In this document: piece by piece, positions 10,679 to 24,164 of the stretch
Layout of the letters: every line of letters begins with the position of its first letter
Position numbering within the stretch: position 1 is the stretch's first letter
From: Fusarium oxysporum f. sp. lycopersici 4287
Taxonomy: Eukaryota; Ascomycota; Sordariomycetes; Hypocreales; Nectriaceae
NCBI RefSeq assembly: GCF_000149955.1
Contig: NC_030993.1
Location: 1,269,407-1,333,406 of the forward strand
Reading direction: 5' to 3'
Length of the DNA stretch: 64,000 nucleotides
Translations under genes and position numbers: made by a program
The notes under the pieces: model-generated
Databases searched by the model: none
What the model was told of the DNA's origin: nothing
Seen by the model: the letters and a program-made list of their open reading frames with translations, nothing else

Positions 10679-12075
10679 TTTGATGAATTTTGTTCTTTTG
10701 TTGTATGAGTTTAGGTTAGGGAAGCAGTTGAAGATTGAATGATGATGCAAGTGGAGAGGGGAGCAAAGAGGAGTTTTTGAGGAAGAGTCGGGGTCCGAGG
10801 CGGCACGACCTCCGAGCTTCTGAGCTTTCTACCTCTCGCCAGCTTCAACCTCTTTCCGCTTCATGCGCTGTGCTTCCCCACTCTTGGACACCCAAAGCCC
10901 ACTGAGTTGCCCAGCAGCGTTCTTAGCCAATCCCTTACAGTCCTCACCAAGCTCTGGCAAGCTACGGGACATCTCAGCGTCTCATGAAGCTTAGCAATAC
11001 TGAGGTGGGGTTGCCATTAAGAACTGGACCCCGCTCCGTCACACAGTCGTCATTTTACCTAGCCCCAAATAGGGTTGGCGAATGAGATTGCATCATTAAT
11101 GGAATCGGCTCCTACAGTAGACATCTAAGCCGATTTTCGGAGTTATTTGCTTAGACGCTGCGTTTCATGCCGCGGATGTGCACTTGCGCAGTGTTGGAAA
11201 TCAGATGCAAATATAAAGGCGTGGAGTGGAGCCTGACCAGGGATATTTTACTGCATGATGTGGAATCAATGTTGTGAGAATATCATAAGTAAGCCTCATG
11301 GAGCAAGAAAGCACATAACGTAGAGGCAATGTGCCAAAATAAAACAGTGCAAGGTCTACTAAAGCTACATGAAACCTACCAAGTCCTTTATCAATTAAGA
11401 CAGGTAGGTATCCTAAGTTTTTGCCTTCACTAAGGGAAGATCCTCATACCCATGATTATGGTCAATTTTTACAGCAGCGTATCATATTGGGGATCGAGCG
11501 GTTACCTGCTTCAGAATACAAGACAATAAGCAGTCAAGATCCCCTAAAGAAACAACAACGAAAGAGACATGGTGTTAGAAGTCAGTTAAACTTATCAAAT
11601 AAGAATGTATTATTACCATCCAGCCCGGTATATTTGGTCATCTCATACGGAGGCAATCCATTTACTATTGTCGGCTGTACCTAATGTACTCTGATAACGC
11701 GTCTACCTCCTCTTTAAAATACAGCATATTACTCTTTCTTTTCCTTTCGAGGTCTTTCTTATTTTTTCTGTATCGCCTTCAGCTGCATCTTGCCCATCAC
11801 AAGCAGATCAATCATCCCGAGAGACTGTCAGATGCAACCCATGACTTTTTATTAAGTTGAATGGATCTTTTGGAGAGTCAAATACGGATATCAGCTTCAG
11901 AAACGAAACGAGCTGCATGATGGCGCAGTCGCGAAAGCACTACGCTTCATTGTGTAACTTCATGTCTTGAGCATCATCGATCCACCGAGTGTGCAATGGC
12001 GGTCGAATTAGCTCTCTGACAAGAACCATTGCCAGTGTTATTGTCTCAAAGGAAGGGTCAAATTTCGGGTCATCT
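10679..12075. other. SOD1 promoter and 3' flank of the Red1-like gene
   Basis: About 1.4 kb without a supportable gene. A short purine-rich leader lies next to the SOD1 ATG. An 87-codon open frame at 11421-11684 has no recognisable features and AT-rich composition. No repeat or RNA gene seen. Confidence 0.45.
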
Positions 12076-15000
12076 TCAAAGGGTGACAGCACCCAATGGT
12101 AGAATTTTCGTTTTGTCGCCGAGAAACTTCGCACGATACTCGATAATACCGTTGCTGATAGCATCGAAGTCCTTCACCTTGCGTTTGCGAAAGTCTGTAA
12201 GCAATTCGCGAAGTCCTTCAACGTACTGATCATGTTGTTCTGCCTCGCAGTTGCCATAGGCACCAAGTTGAAGGAGAATTTGATCATCTATTGCCGCTCG
12301 GCATGTTAGCGTTCCCTCCACTGGCATGCGCCCTCGCTTGTTTTTGGTTGTGTTTCGTGGATCATGATAGCACGTACCCGGAACCTGCATGTTTTCGAAA
12401 TGCTGGAATTGGCACTCGCTGCCTCTAGGGCAAGCTCCTTCAATGAGCTGGTCAGGGCATACTTCCCTTGTTACGTCGATCTTATTGCTGTAGGTTAAAG
12501 AGCGCAACCCCCCCGCCACCGAACCGCTGTACTGAGGATGAAAGCGATAAGCCCTAAAGTATTGAAGAGGCGTCTCATATGGGACGAATGTGGTTTTGTC
12601 GATTTTCTCACAAACTCGCAGTGCCTTTTGGGCCTCGGCCTGTAAGGAGTTAGCTTTGCAACCCAAGAACAGACCAAGTTTGTCTACTTCTCGATGCGTT
12701 TCAGATTCCGTATCTCCATCACCGGTTGAGATCGGCTGAGTGATTGGAGTTGTCGTTGCCATGCCCTGCATGTCAGTATCGCTTGTTTCTAGCACTCCAT
12801 GATCGAGTGGTGCATGAAAAGGCGAAGAATGCCAGGAAACAGGGGACTGTGGATCTGGTAGACGAATGCCGACATGCGTTGGCTCGTAGTCATCGGTATC
12901 TTCCTCGCTCGAAGTATCGGCCTCTTCCATTGCCACATCTTCTTCGGCCTCTTCAGCTCCATTCATGGCAGGATCGCCAGATATGTTGACTGTATTGTGT
13001 GTGATGGAAGATCTTGTCGCTAATGCAGAGTGGCTACCGGGTACAGTAGTCTCTTTTGTCCTATGATTCTCAAGCTCTCGAAGTTCACCTTGAAGAGGTT
13101 CGTCTATCGTTTCCTTGTTATTAGTCGACTCAATGCTCGAGGCTTCGTCCATCGAGGCGTCTGGCTCAACTTCATCGCAAGAGAGATTCATTTTTTCGTT
13201 CTCTGCAAGTCCAGTTAATGTTTCTTTTGAGTTCGTCTCTTGAGAGGACCTCTGAGCTAATTCAAGATCAGTATAGAACACGTACAGAATCAATTATGCT
13301 AACCATTTGTCACCATATCTAAGCTGTCCCTCTGGAAATTCTCCAGCTCAGACTCGTTCGGCGTTGACGGGTTCAACTCATTTTCTGCAGCATCTTCCTT
13401 CAATCGCTCTTCTTCAGCCAAGCTGTTCTGAATCTCCTTCTCGAGTCTAGCGGCTTCAGAGTATAGATGCTTGAGTTGCTCGGCCTGTGCCCTTCGCTGA
13501 GCTTCAAGAATAGGCAGGCGTTCGCTGGCAACTCGAGCACGCAGCGAGGGTCTTGCTATCACGGATTGGTCTCTCGCTTTGGGCAACTTGGCAATAGCAT
13601 GTGGAGAATGGTGCACACTTGACGCCGGGCTACCTTGAACCACTTCGGTATTTGTCGATACAGCACGCCTTACAGCAGGTGCTGGCGGGGTCGGAACGTC
13701 GACGCTACCCTCCTTTGAAGGCGATCCAGATTGAGGCAAAGGTGAATTATTGCCGGACTGTTTTGCCTTCTTACGAGCCTCGGCCTCGGCAATTTTTCGC
13801 TTCATATCCTCAATCTTTTTGTTCATACTCTCAAGATCATACATGCCATTAGCACTTGTGGTGGGAGTCCCTGCAGTCTTTGGGCTAGATGCAGCGCGAC
13901 GAGACGCACTGTCTGGCAGAGCCGGATGATCACGGAAAGATGCTGTTCTTGAACCGGGTGTCATAGGCCGCTGTATTGACGAAGGCCGCAACTCAGGAGA
14001 ATCAATTTCCATCTCGGCGTCGTCTTCATCGTCGCTCACATCGATTAGGAATGGACGAGACTCTCGAGTCTGGCCAAACGGGCGCTTATGAGACATGGCC
14101 GTGGAATTTTCGTTCAAGTCCGCTGCAACAGGTCGTTTGCGCTGGTGAGGAACAGGAGAGGGTGCGTTTGATGACAGGAATAATCCAGGGATAGAAGGTA
14201 CCGTTGCTGGATCCGCAATTTCAACATTGGCTTCTGTTTGCTCATCAATATTCATGGAATCAGCACGCGCAAGACTTTGCGACCTGCTGGTTTCAGTTAC
14301 TGGCAGAGGTAAGTGAGGCTCTGAGGGTGTATGGGCTTGGGGCGCCGCCTTCGCGTTTGCCTCCCGTGCTTTTATCAATGCCTCCATCTTTTGTTGGATC
14401 AGCTTCGACTTCTCCGATTGACTCTTAGTCTTGTCTGTTTTCGTGTTGCCCGGCAATAAGGACATCGGATATGTAGGCTTAGTGTTATCAGTGTCTCCGA
14501 CTGTTGTTTTGGAACCTTTGGCAGCCAATAAACGGGCTATACGATCTTTCCGTTCTTCAGACTTGTCTTTCATCTGCTCCACGCCCCTAGGCCCAGTGGT
14601 GGCCGTACTTGCTACCGTTGAAGGACTCTCTTGGTCGAGGGTATTACTCGGTACTTTAGCAACTTTTGACATCGACGGGCGTTTTGCTTCTCCTTGGTTT
14701 GCGGTAGTGGCTTCCAAGTCAAGGCCCATCTCCTCAAAAAGCTCATCCAGCAGTGCCCGATCAATTCCTTCTTCGATATAGTTGTGATATCGAACGTTGA
14801 GTGGCCAGAGGTGTAAAATCGCCTTTTCAGCCCTTTTCTTAGATTCTGAGATAATTGAATCTATATGCCTTGTGTCAGGCCTCGGGCTTGAGCTGTACTC
14901 GCCGCCATTATCATTCGTGGTCTTCATGACTGTTGCTGACTCCGTCATTTTAAGGTCATTGGCAACGCGTGAGTTACCTGGTCGGAATTAGCATCACCAC

Positions 15001-15670
15001 AAAGTACTAAGAAACTAGACATACGTGTATTTGACCCGCCGTTTTCCGAACCGTTGGATTCTATTTCACGGGGGGAGAGATACGGCGAGTATGAGCCGGA
15101 ACGTTCGCGACCGAGTTGCTTTGAGTTCGAAGCTCGTTTCTCGGCATCGTGGTTGTTTTGCAGGTTCTTGGTCGTGTGATGCTTGGCAGCTGTAGAATCT
15201 GGCGGTTGGGAGCCTTGGTTCTCGGCATCGGGACCATCTATCCCGTTGGGCTCATAGATATCCTCGAGTTCGCCTTCACTGAGCTCACCTTCTTCCATTT
15301 TATCCACATCCATTGCAATAGTCGACCGCGAGTTGTATGTTATCGAATGGCTGGATGCGTCATTATCATCGGGCTTTGTCGTCACACCCGTTGTCATGGC
15401 ACTGGTCGAGTCTATTTGAGTATCGGGAATATTCTGAGGTAATGTCGGTTGCCAGTTCGCAGTGTCATGCGAAAACCTCATTCCTAAACCTGGAATGGCA
15501 GTCTGATTATACTCATACGCTTCCGCAACTCCCTGGCCGTGGGCCGGTTGAGTCCCAGCTGCGTCGTTATGATAAAGGGCAGGATGATACGATTCATTCG
15601 CTGAGTACGCGTAGGGCTGCGAGGTTTGGTAGCCCTGGGCCGCACCATGGCCATACACGTACCGGCTCAT
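12076..15670 (-). CDS. Red1/ZFC3H1-type zinc-finger protein
   Basis: Large, mostly disordered nuclear protein of about 1136 aa. Near the C-terminus it has a single CCCH finger of the ZFC3H1/Red1 type, spaced C-x8-C-x5-C-x3-H (C1040, C1049, C1055, H1059). In fission yeast Red1 is the scaffold of MTREC/NURS, which delivers cryptic and meiotic RNAs to the nuclear exosome with the Mtr4-like helicase Mtl1. The same role is inferred here. Other features: an N-terminal region with EEGELSEGELED at about 100-140, coiled-coil-forming Lys/Glu segments and a Ser/Pro-rich middle. Exons: 15670-15025, 14977-13304, 13256-12378, 12287-12076 (3411 nt). The 90-nt last intron is in frame and stop-free, but has a GTACGT donor, a CTAAC branch and a TAG acceptor, and its removal restores the conserved VPDDQILLQLG. 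A start 57 nt further upstream (15727) is also in frame. Confidence 0.85.
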
Positions 15671-16419
15671 TTGTGGTGAATATTCTAAGTTTTCGCGGAT
15701 CAAAGATGACGTGCCCGATCGCATCAACGAGAAAATCAGATGCTAATCCAAGCTTATGGTCAAGCGTTGAAGCCTTCGGGGGTGGATAAGTCGGGAAGAG
15801 GGTCAATTTATTCGTTGTGATCTCAATATGCAAACCCCAAGTAGTAAAGTTGCAGTTTAAAATCGAGAGTTCGTGATGAATTCATAACAGTCAACACCGT
15901 GATTTTTTCTTTTCGTACGTTGACTGATCTGCTTGTCGAAAGGTTTCGTTAGCAAGCACCCCTAGACGTGATAGAGTAGGTAGTCCATTGAAAGAATAAA
16001 GCTAAGAATATAATCCCAATCTGTCTTTGACAGGAATATGCGTCGCGTCTAGTCGCATACGGTTTAGCGCGGGTCGGGCGCTCAGATCACATGACATGGC
16101 TTTGTTTACTCCCCGTCAGCTGTCCCTGGCAACGCGCTGAATAGATCGCTGATGTTAATGTCAGTTCCATGCCCAACTGTGCTATCCCAATACTTGCATT
16201 TGTATTGCATTACTTCATGGCACGTTCATGAAAGGGTGAATCCCGACCACAAGTTTGTTATAATTTTACCTTTTAATAACTGGAAGACCAGAAACTGCGC
16301 TTCCCTATTGTTTCTCTACCCTGCCTGATTTGTTTACTTTGCGTAATCGCACAACCTGGAGTCGAGTATCTGGCCGAGAAGACCGCAAGACTACCAATTG
16401 TTCATGTGGGCTCTTCACG
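15671..16419. other. Divergent promoter, Red1-like / myosin II
   Basis: 749 bp between two divergent ATGs. No ORF of interest. It must contain both promoters; no binding site could be assigned with confidence. Confidence 0.45.
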
Positions 16420-19400
16420 ATGACTTTCAACGCCAACGCCAACGGCACAGCGCATCGGCGCAGTAATCCTTTTGCGAGAACGCCTTCTGCCTCTCCAGCT
16501 ACAAATACCAACTTGCGACCCAAGTCAGCCATATTCTCCTCTCCTTCATCAACTCCTGGGCTCTCGACACCTCTAGGACACAGCCGGACACAGTCAAATG
16601 GATCATTATCAGCAATAACTCATGGTTTCTCCGGTTCAGCGCCAAGGCAACAACGCAGTGACTCCAAGAGCGGCACTCCAACATCGACGACATTTGCACC
16701 GTCATTCATCAAGACCGAGGAGATGAAACGCCATGATACAGTAAAGGGTATCGAAGGTGAAAACGACTTCTCCGGGAAGCGCTACGTCTGGCTTAAGGAT
16801 CCACAAGCGGCATTCGTCCGGGGATGGATCGTCGAAGAAATGGACGGGAATCGGTTACTAGTCCAGTGCGACGACGGCACTGTAAGCATCAGTTGATAGT
16901 TGGCGTTCCGTATATTAACAGTTCTTCAGCAAAGAGAGGCCGATGCCGAGAGCGTCGACAAAGTGAACCCTGCCAAGTTCGACAAGGCAAACGACATGGC
17001 CGAGTTGACGCACTTGAACGAGGCATCAGTTGTCCACAACCTTCATATGCGATACCAAGCCGATTTGATTTATACGTACTCGGGCCTTTTCCTTGTTACC
17101 GTCAACCCGTACGCGTCGATTCCCATTTACAGCAATGAATACATCAACATGTATCGTGGGCGGAGCAGAGAGGACACGAAACCTCATATTTTTGCAATGG
17201 CTGATGAAGCCTTCCGCAACCTTGTGGAAGAGGGGAAGAACCAGAGCATTCTAGTGACTGGTGAATCCGGCGCAGGCAAGACAGAGAACACGAAAAAGGT
17301 CATTCAATATCTCGCTGCTGTTGCTCAGGCAGACTCGACAATCAAGCACAAACCTCACCATTCTAACCTCTCACAACAAATTCTTCGAGCAAACCCAATT
17401 CTCGAGGCATTCGGAAACGCTCAGACAGTCCGCAACAACAATTCCTCACGATTCGGAAAATTCATTCGCATTGAATTCACTCGAAATGGAGCTATTTGTG
17501 GCGCATACATCGACTGGTATCTGCTAGAAAAGTCCAGAGTCGTACATATCAACCCCCACGAACGAAATTACCACGTATTTTACCAACTTCTCAAAGGTGC
17601 AAGCTCCAGCTTAAAGAGGGAATTCTTAATCGATGGTCTTACGGTCGAAAATTTCAATTATACCAGAGATGGCCACGACACAATTGTGGGTGTCTCAGAT
17701 CATGATGAATGGGAATCCCTCATGGAAGCATTTAACGTGATGGGGTTCTCGGATGAAGAGCAGAGGTCTATTTTGCGAACTGTGGCGGCGGTGCTACACC
17801 TGGGCAACATCACTGTTGTCAAGGAAAGCCGCACTGCAGACCAAGCCCGTCTGGCACCAGATGCAAAAGAGCAAGCCGCAAAAGTGTGTAAGCTTCTTGG
17901 TGTACCATTAGAGCCCTTCTTGAAAGGTCTTCTCCACCCCAAAGTCAAGGCAGGTCGAGAATGGGTTGAGAAGGTACAAACCCCTGAGCAAGTTCGGCTT
18001 GGCTTAGACGCTCTTTCGAAGGGCATCTATGAACGCGGTTTCGGCGATCTCGTCAACCGAATCAATGGACAGCTTGATCGCACTGGCATGGGTCTGGAGG
18101 ATTCGCACTTTATCGGAGTACTCGATATCGCCGGTTTTGAGATTTTCGAACAGAATAGCTTCGAGCAGCTATGCATCAACTACACCAACGAAAAGTTGCA
18201 GCAATTCTTCAATCATCACATGTTCGTCCTGGAACAAGAAGAATATGCACGTGAGCAGATCGAATGGAAATTCATCGATTTTGGTCGTGACCTGCAGCCC
18301 ACGATTGATTTGATTGAATTGTCGAATCCAATAGGTGTCTTTTCTTGCCTTGACGAGGATTGCGTTATGCCCAAAGCTACAGACAAGTCATTCACTGAGA
18401 AGCTTAATTCTTTATGGGACAAGAAATCAACGAAATACCGACCCTCGCGTCTTGGTCAGGGTTTCATTCTCACTCACTATGCTGCCGAGGTCGAGTACTC
18501 TACAGAAGGATGGTTAGAGAAAAACAAGGACCCTCTGAATGATAACATCACCCGCCTTCTAGCTGCTTCATCGAACAAGCACGTTGCTTCCCTGTTTTCT
18601 GACTGTGCTGAATCGGAGGAGGATCATGCCACTGGAAGAAGCAGAGTCAAGCGAGGGCTCTTCCGCACAGTCGCCCAGAAACACAAGGAGCATCTTCACA
18701 GTCTCATGGCACAACTCCACTCCACCCATCCTCATTTTGTTCGATGCATCCTTCCCAACCATAAAAAGAAACCAAAGCAGTTCAACAATCTCCTTGTTCT
18801 TGACCAATTACGCTGCAATGGTGTTCTGGAAGGCATCAGAATTGCGCGGACTGGTTTCCCCAACAGACTCCCCTTTGCAGAATTTCGACAGCGATATGAG
18901 GTCCTTTGCCAGGATATGCCCAAAGGATATCTCGAAGGACAGGCCGCGGCCAGTCTTATGCTTGAAAAGCTTGGACTTGACCGCGCTTTATATCGGGTGG
19001 GCTTGACCAAAGTCTTCTTCCGCGCGGGTGTTCTTGCAGAGCTTGAGGAGCAACGAGATGCTCTAATCACCCAAATCATGTCCAGATTTCAATCAGTCGC
19101 TCGAGGGTTCATACAAAGGCGGGCAGCCTACAAGAGGCTATTTCGCACTGAGGCCACCAGAATCATCCAAAGAAACTTCAATGTTTACCTGGACTTGGCG
19201 GAAAACCCATGGTGGCAGCTGATTGTGAAGATGAAGCCTCTTCTTGGTACCACTCGTACAGCCACAGAAGTCAAGCGAAGGGATGCAATGATCAAGGATC
19301 TAAACGAAAGGATGCAACTGGAGTCCCAAAATCGTATGAAACTTGAGGAGGAACGGCGAAATTGTCACGCCGAAATGGTCCGAATCCAACAAACTCTCGA

Positions 19401-22400
19401 GAGTGAGCGTGCGCTTGCTTTAGATAAAGAGGAAATTTTCAAGAGGCTTCAGCTTCGAGAAGCGGAGCTCGAGGAGAAGCTTGCGGGAGCAATTGAAGAC
19501 CAGGAAAGGCTAGAAGACGAGTTAGACGACCTTCTAAATGCCAAGAACCGGGCGGAACGAGATGTCGAAACGTATCGTTCTCAGCTCGAGCAAGCTGCCA
19601 CCCTCATTGCTAAGCTTGAGGAGGAGAAAAAGGGGTTGAGCACAAAGATCAGTGAAGTTGAACAATCAATGGCCGACATAACTCAGAGGCAGGCCGAGCG
19701 TAGCGAGCAGGAACTTGCCCTCCAAGATGAAATCAAGATGCTTCAAAGTCAACTATCGGTCAAGGAAAGGAAGGTTCAGGATTTGGAGACCAAGCTTGTG
19801 AAGCTCGATCAAGATTCGGAGCTTAAACTTCACGCGGCTCAAAGAGAGCTTCAGTCAACTAAGCTCCGAGAAACTCAACTTACTCACGAGAACGAAGACA
19901 TCCAGAGACAGCTCAACGAGCTCTCCAAGACGTCGACTGATTACGAGGATCTTGTACGGCAAAAGGAGAGTGAACTCGCTCTTCTGCGAACCGACAACAA
20001 GAACTTCGAAAGCGAGCGCCAATCTCTTGAAGATCAGAAGAAGTCTCTGACCACTGAGAAAGAGAAGAACGCCGAGAAGTACCGCGAGGCTCAAGCTGAA
20101 CTTGTAGCCATGAAGTCTCGACAATCTCAACTGGAGCGAGAGGCCGAGGACGCAAAGAGCTTGCTGGAAGCACGTCTGTCGGAGGATGCACAAGCCGATC
20201 AGAATCGCCAAGTCCTTGAGTCACAAATAAAGGATCTTAAAGATGAGCTGTACAAGACACAGATGGATCTAAGTCGAGAACGCCAGTCTCGAGATGACGT
20301 CCAACTGCTCGGTGAGCACCGCTACCAAGAGCTGAAGGATGAATTCGATCGTCTTAACGAGTCAAAAATCATCATCGAGAAAGAACTATATGCCCAGCAG
20401 GATACCTTACGGAGAACAATGGAGGCTCGGACTACTGCTGAGAAAGAACGTGACGAAGCAAGACAAGAGATTCGCCGCCTTCGAGTGGCGAAGACACAAG
20501 CTGAGGAGGCAAGAATGCAAGCCGAGGTCGCTGGCGAGAGACAAGCCTCCAAGGCAGCCCTGGACCGCGAGAACAGTCTTCGAAAAGATCTCGATGCAGC
20601 ACAGGAACGGCTTCAATGGTTTGAAGGAGAGTGCGCCAAGCTCAACCACCAGATTGAAGACCTCAACAAGTTGATCCTCGAATCAGGCGAATTTGGCTTG
20701 AAAAACGATCAAGCCAAAGAAAGACTTGAACGGGAGTTGACCACTGTGAAGAGCCGCCTGACAGCATCAGAGAATGACAATCGTGCTTTGCTGAACAAAC
20801 TACAGCAGAAAGGGTTGGAGATTGCTCGCTCTAGTTCACGCGCCAGTGAAGCATCTCGAGGTCAGATCATATCTCTCCAGCGCGAAAAGGCTCGGCTGGA
20901 AGAGCAGAACACAAAACTCAACAAGCAGTTGGGTGATTCCCAACTCGCAATTGCATCACTTGAGAAAAGAGCGGAGAAATTGCAGCTCAGCCTGGAAGAT
21001 CTTAGCCATGAGGTTGCCCGTGAAGTCAAGTCAAGCAGAAATGCCGAAAAGGCGACTTCTACCTTCACAGCGCAGCTGGCTGAAGCAAATAGAACCATTG
21101 AGTCAGAGCGGCAATTACGAACTCAGGCTCAGACTACTATTCGTACCCTGCAAACATCTGTGGATACACGAGACAAGGAAGTGAATGAGCTGCGAGCTCA
21201 GATGCTAGATGTTCTACGGACTGTTGATCCAGAGGTTCCCATCCCCCCTCAGTCAGATGGAGCTGATGAGAATGTACTCATTCAGAACTTTGATCTTGTG
21301 AGAAAAGTTGAGGAGCTTCAGCAAAACCTTCGTGTGCAAACAGCAGCTCGAACAAACGCCGAGAATCAACTTAGCGAAATGCGAGCGTCGAGGAATGACC
21401 CTGCTAGCCGACCTAAGCTCGAGGAGATCCAGCTCAATGAGGCGCCATTCCAGGGGTCACCAACTCAGAAGAGGGCAGCTAAGCTTCATGCTCGCAATTA
21501 CTCCAATACTTCCACACCCACCCGGCGCTTCCAGGAACTCGACCATCTTCAAGATTCAACACGTTCCGATCGAACAATCGACACTCTCAACTTCAACAAT
21601 CGTATGGATTTGAAAGCCGAAGTCGAGGAACTTCAGAATCAGCTTCAACTTAAGGAAATGCAAAATCGTCACCTGCAGAGCCAGATTGACCGAAGCACGC
21701 CTGTACCGGAGAACTACGATGACCAAAGCCCATCTTTGCGTCGCATTCAAAAACTTGAGATGGTCAATACTCGTCTTCATGAAATGCTCGATGACTCTAA
21801 TAAGAAGGTGTCTGCTTTGGAGCGCACAATTCGATCCGGGCAGCTTTCATTACGGGATGTACAGACACGCACACATGAAGAAATTTTAGAGGTCCTGAAC
21901 AGCCAAGAAGACTCTCGTCGAGCCTTGGTTCATAGTCACAAGGACGCCGTGGCGGAGTTAACCGATATCAAGGGACACTTTGAGAGACTACGACACGATC
22001 GCGCCAAAGCCGAAGTCGAGCTCCGCGATGTCAAGTCTGACCTACAGGAGATGACTCTAGCAAGAGAGCAAGAGGCACAGAATCGAAATCAGCTTCTCCA
22101 AGAGTTTGCAGATCTTCAGATTCGTCTTGATGCAGAAACCTCGAAGTTTGCAGATGTCTCTTCTAGTCTTGAAATGTATAAGAGCCGCGCGGACGAATAC
22201 TTCAGCAAACTCGAACAAGCCGAGATCGCTGTTCTCAAAGCTAGTCGCGCCGAACAGTTTGCCAAGTCCCAAGCAAAGGAAGCCGAAGACACATATGCGG
22301 AGGTCATGGCAGAACGTGAGAAGATGGATGCCAGCATTGAGGATCTCCAACGCCAGAACCAACGCCTCGAGGAAAAGGTTGAGGATATTTCGACCGATTT

Positions 22401-23725
22401 GGCAGCTGCCACTCAGGCTAAGAAGAGACTTCAACACGAACTCGAGGACTACCGTAATCAGAGAGCCATGGAGATCGAGGACAAGGAATCGAGTATGGAG
22501 CAGACTCGTAAGAAGTATCAGGCCGAGTTCGCTACATTGACCAACGAGCTTGATCTTGCTCGTGAGGAGAGGCTCTTCAAGCAAGCAGAGATTGCCCGCC
22601 TTCGAGAAGAACTTGATGAGTTGAGGTCAAAGTGGGATGATGAAGTCCTCAACAGCTCAACCTGGTCCAAGGAGAAGGCTCGTTTAGAGTCAACGTTGGC
22701 AGACGTCGCTTCCTCTCGTGATGAGGCAGTAAATGCTCACAACGAAGCTCAAGGAAAGGTTGTGACATTGCTCTCTCAAGTCCGTACTCTCCGCTCCTCG
22801 GTGGACGAGATCACAGCAGAACGAGATCACCTTCTCCGGGAGAAGCGAAATGTCGAGGCTCGCCTCGAGGAAGCGAAATCTGGCCTTGAGGACCTTGTGA
22901 AGGGAGACAGTCCCTCTCTGCGCAATGCCGCCAACATGGACAAGGAGATTCTGGAACTAAGGTCACATCTTGCCCAACAAGAGGATATTGCGGCCGCTGC
23001 CGTGGAGAAGATGCGCAGAGCAGAAGCCCTAGTGACAGAGGTACAAAAGGATGTCATGGTGGAGCGCGAAAACAGCATTCAGCTGCAACAACAGAAGGCA
23101 TCTTTGGAAAAAGTTCTAAACGAGGCCCAACTCAAACTTGTTGATCTGGAGACCAAGGGTTACTCGAGTGCTAGCCAGGATGTCAAGTTCCTACACAAAC
23201 GTATTCAGGAGGTGAGTTGTCCCTGTAACACTAGACAACTTTATCGAAGCTAACATGATGCAGCTCGAATCACAGCTCGAAGACCAGGAGACTGAGCGTA
23301 GCAAATCTCAGCGCTCCGTTCGAAACGTAGATCGAATCATGAAGGATATGCAAGGTCAGATCGACCGCAAGGACAAACAAAACACACAGCTCTCAGAGGA
23401 TGTCTCAAGGATGCGCGACAAGGTCGAGAAGCTTCTGAAGACCATCGAGGAGCTACAGTCATCGGAGTCCCAAAATCAGTTGTCAGCTCGTCGAGCTGAG
23501 CGTGAACTCCGAGAAGAAAAAGAGAAAATCGCTCGACTGGAGCGCGAATTGGCAGGATTGAAGAACCTCCGCAGCGACAAGGGGTCGGGCAGCGTCATGG
23601 GTAGTGTCCGCAGTCGCATGGGCCCCTGGCGGGTCAGCGAAGGAGATGATGCATCCACGGTGGACATTCCCAGGAGGAAGAGTAGCCTTAGTAGGGTTCC
23701 CAGCTTCACAAAAGGATTCCTATAA
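16420..23725 (+). CDS. Class II myosin heavy chain
   Basis: Conventional two-headed myosin of about 2401 aa, expected to work with actin in the contractile ring and septum (as MyoB/Myo2 do). Motor motifs in order: P-loop GESGAGKT at 265-272, switch I NNNSSRFG at 323-330, switch II DIAGFE at 553-558. After the converter come one or two degenerate IQ motifs (QSVARGFIQRRAAYKR, RIIQRNFNVY) and the junction WWQLIVKMKPLL typical of myosin II. The rest is a very long heptad-rich coiled coil to about residue 2330, ending in a short basic Ser-rich tail. Exons: 16420-16881, 16930-23211, 23264-23725. Both introns (48 and 52 nt) are phase 0. The N-terminal extension of about 180 residues before the motor is Ser/Thr-rich and likely disordered. 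Many antisense open frames across the rod are composition artefacts. Confidence 0.96.
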
Positions 23726-24164
23726 AGGTAGGGGAAGTTGAACAAGGGTGCGGATGTAGGATACACACATAAGCTGGGAGCATGTTGATGAGGCGTTGAA
23801 GCATTTGTCCAGGGTCTGGGTACTGTAATGGTTTGCGAGGCATGGGAGGCGGGCATGATGAATGGCAGATGGTGTCTAGGATGGTTTTTGGTTCGCTAGT
23901 GCTTTAGGGATTATTTACTTTGCGTATGATTAATGAGGAGCTTACGCTGCATGTGTACTATGTGGGATCCCTCCTTCTGGGGCAATGTCACTGCAAGATA
24001 ATTCAATACGAGTGGTTGAATGACCAATGTTCTTCAGTAGTCGTTTCGTGATTAGAGTATTCCATCTCGCATAATATGAATACATGGTATCTTACACACC
24101 AAGCTCTGCTCAGCTTTGTAGTAGTATCGAGGAGCGCCTTGGCCGAGCAGACGACACAAGAGCG
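23726..24164. other. Convergent intergenic region
   Basis: 3' flanks of the convergent myosin and AIM11 genes. Nothing else recognised. Confidence 0.45.

Noticed and set aside
22057..22584. 175-codon antisense frame in the myosin rod (and others nearby)
   Set aside because: Coiled-coil coding DNA rich in GAG/AAG/CTC gives long Leu/Ser-rich antisense frames; no independent gene signal.
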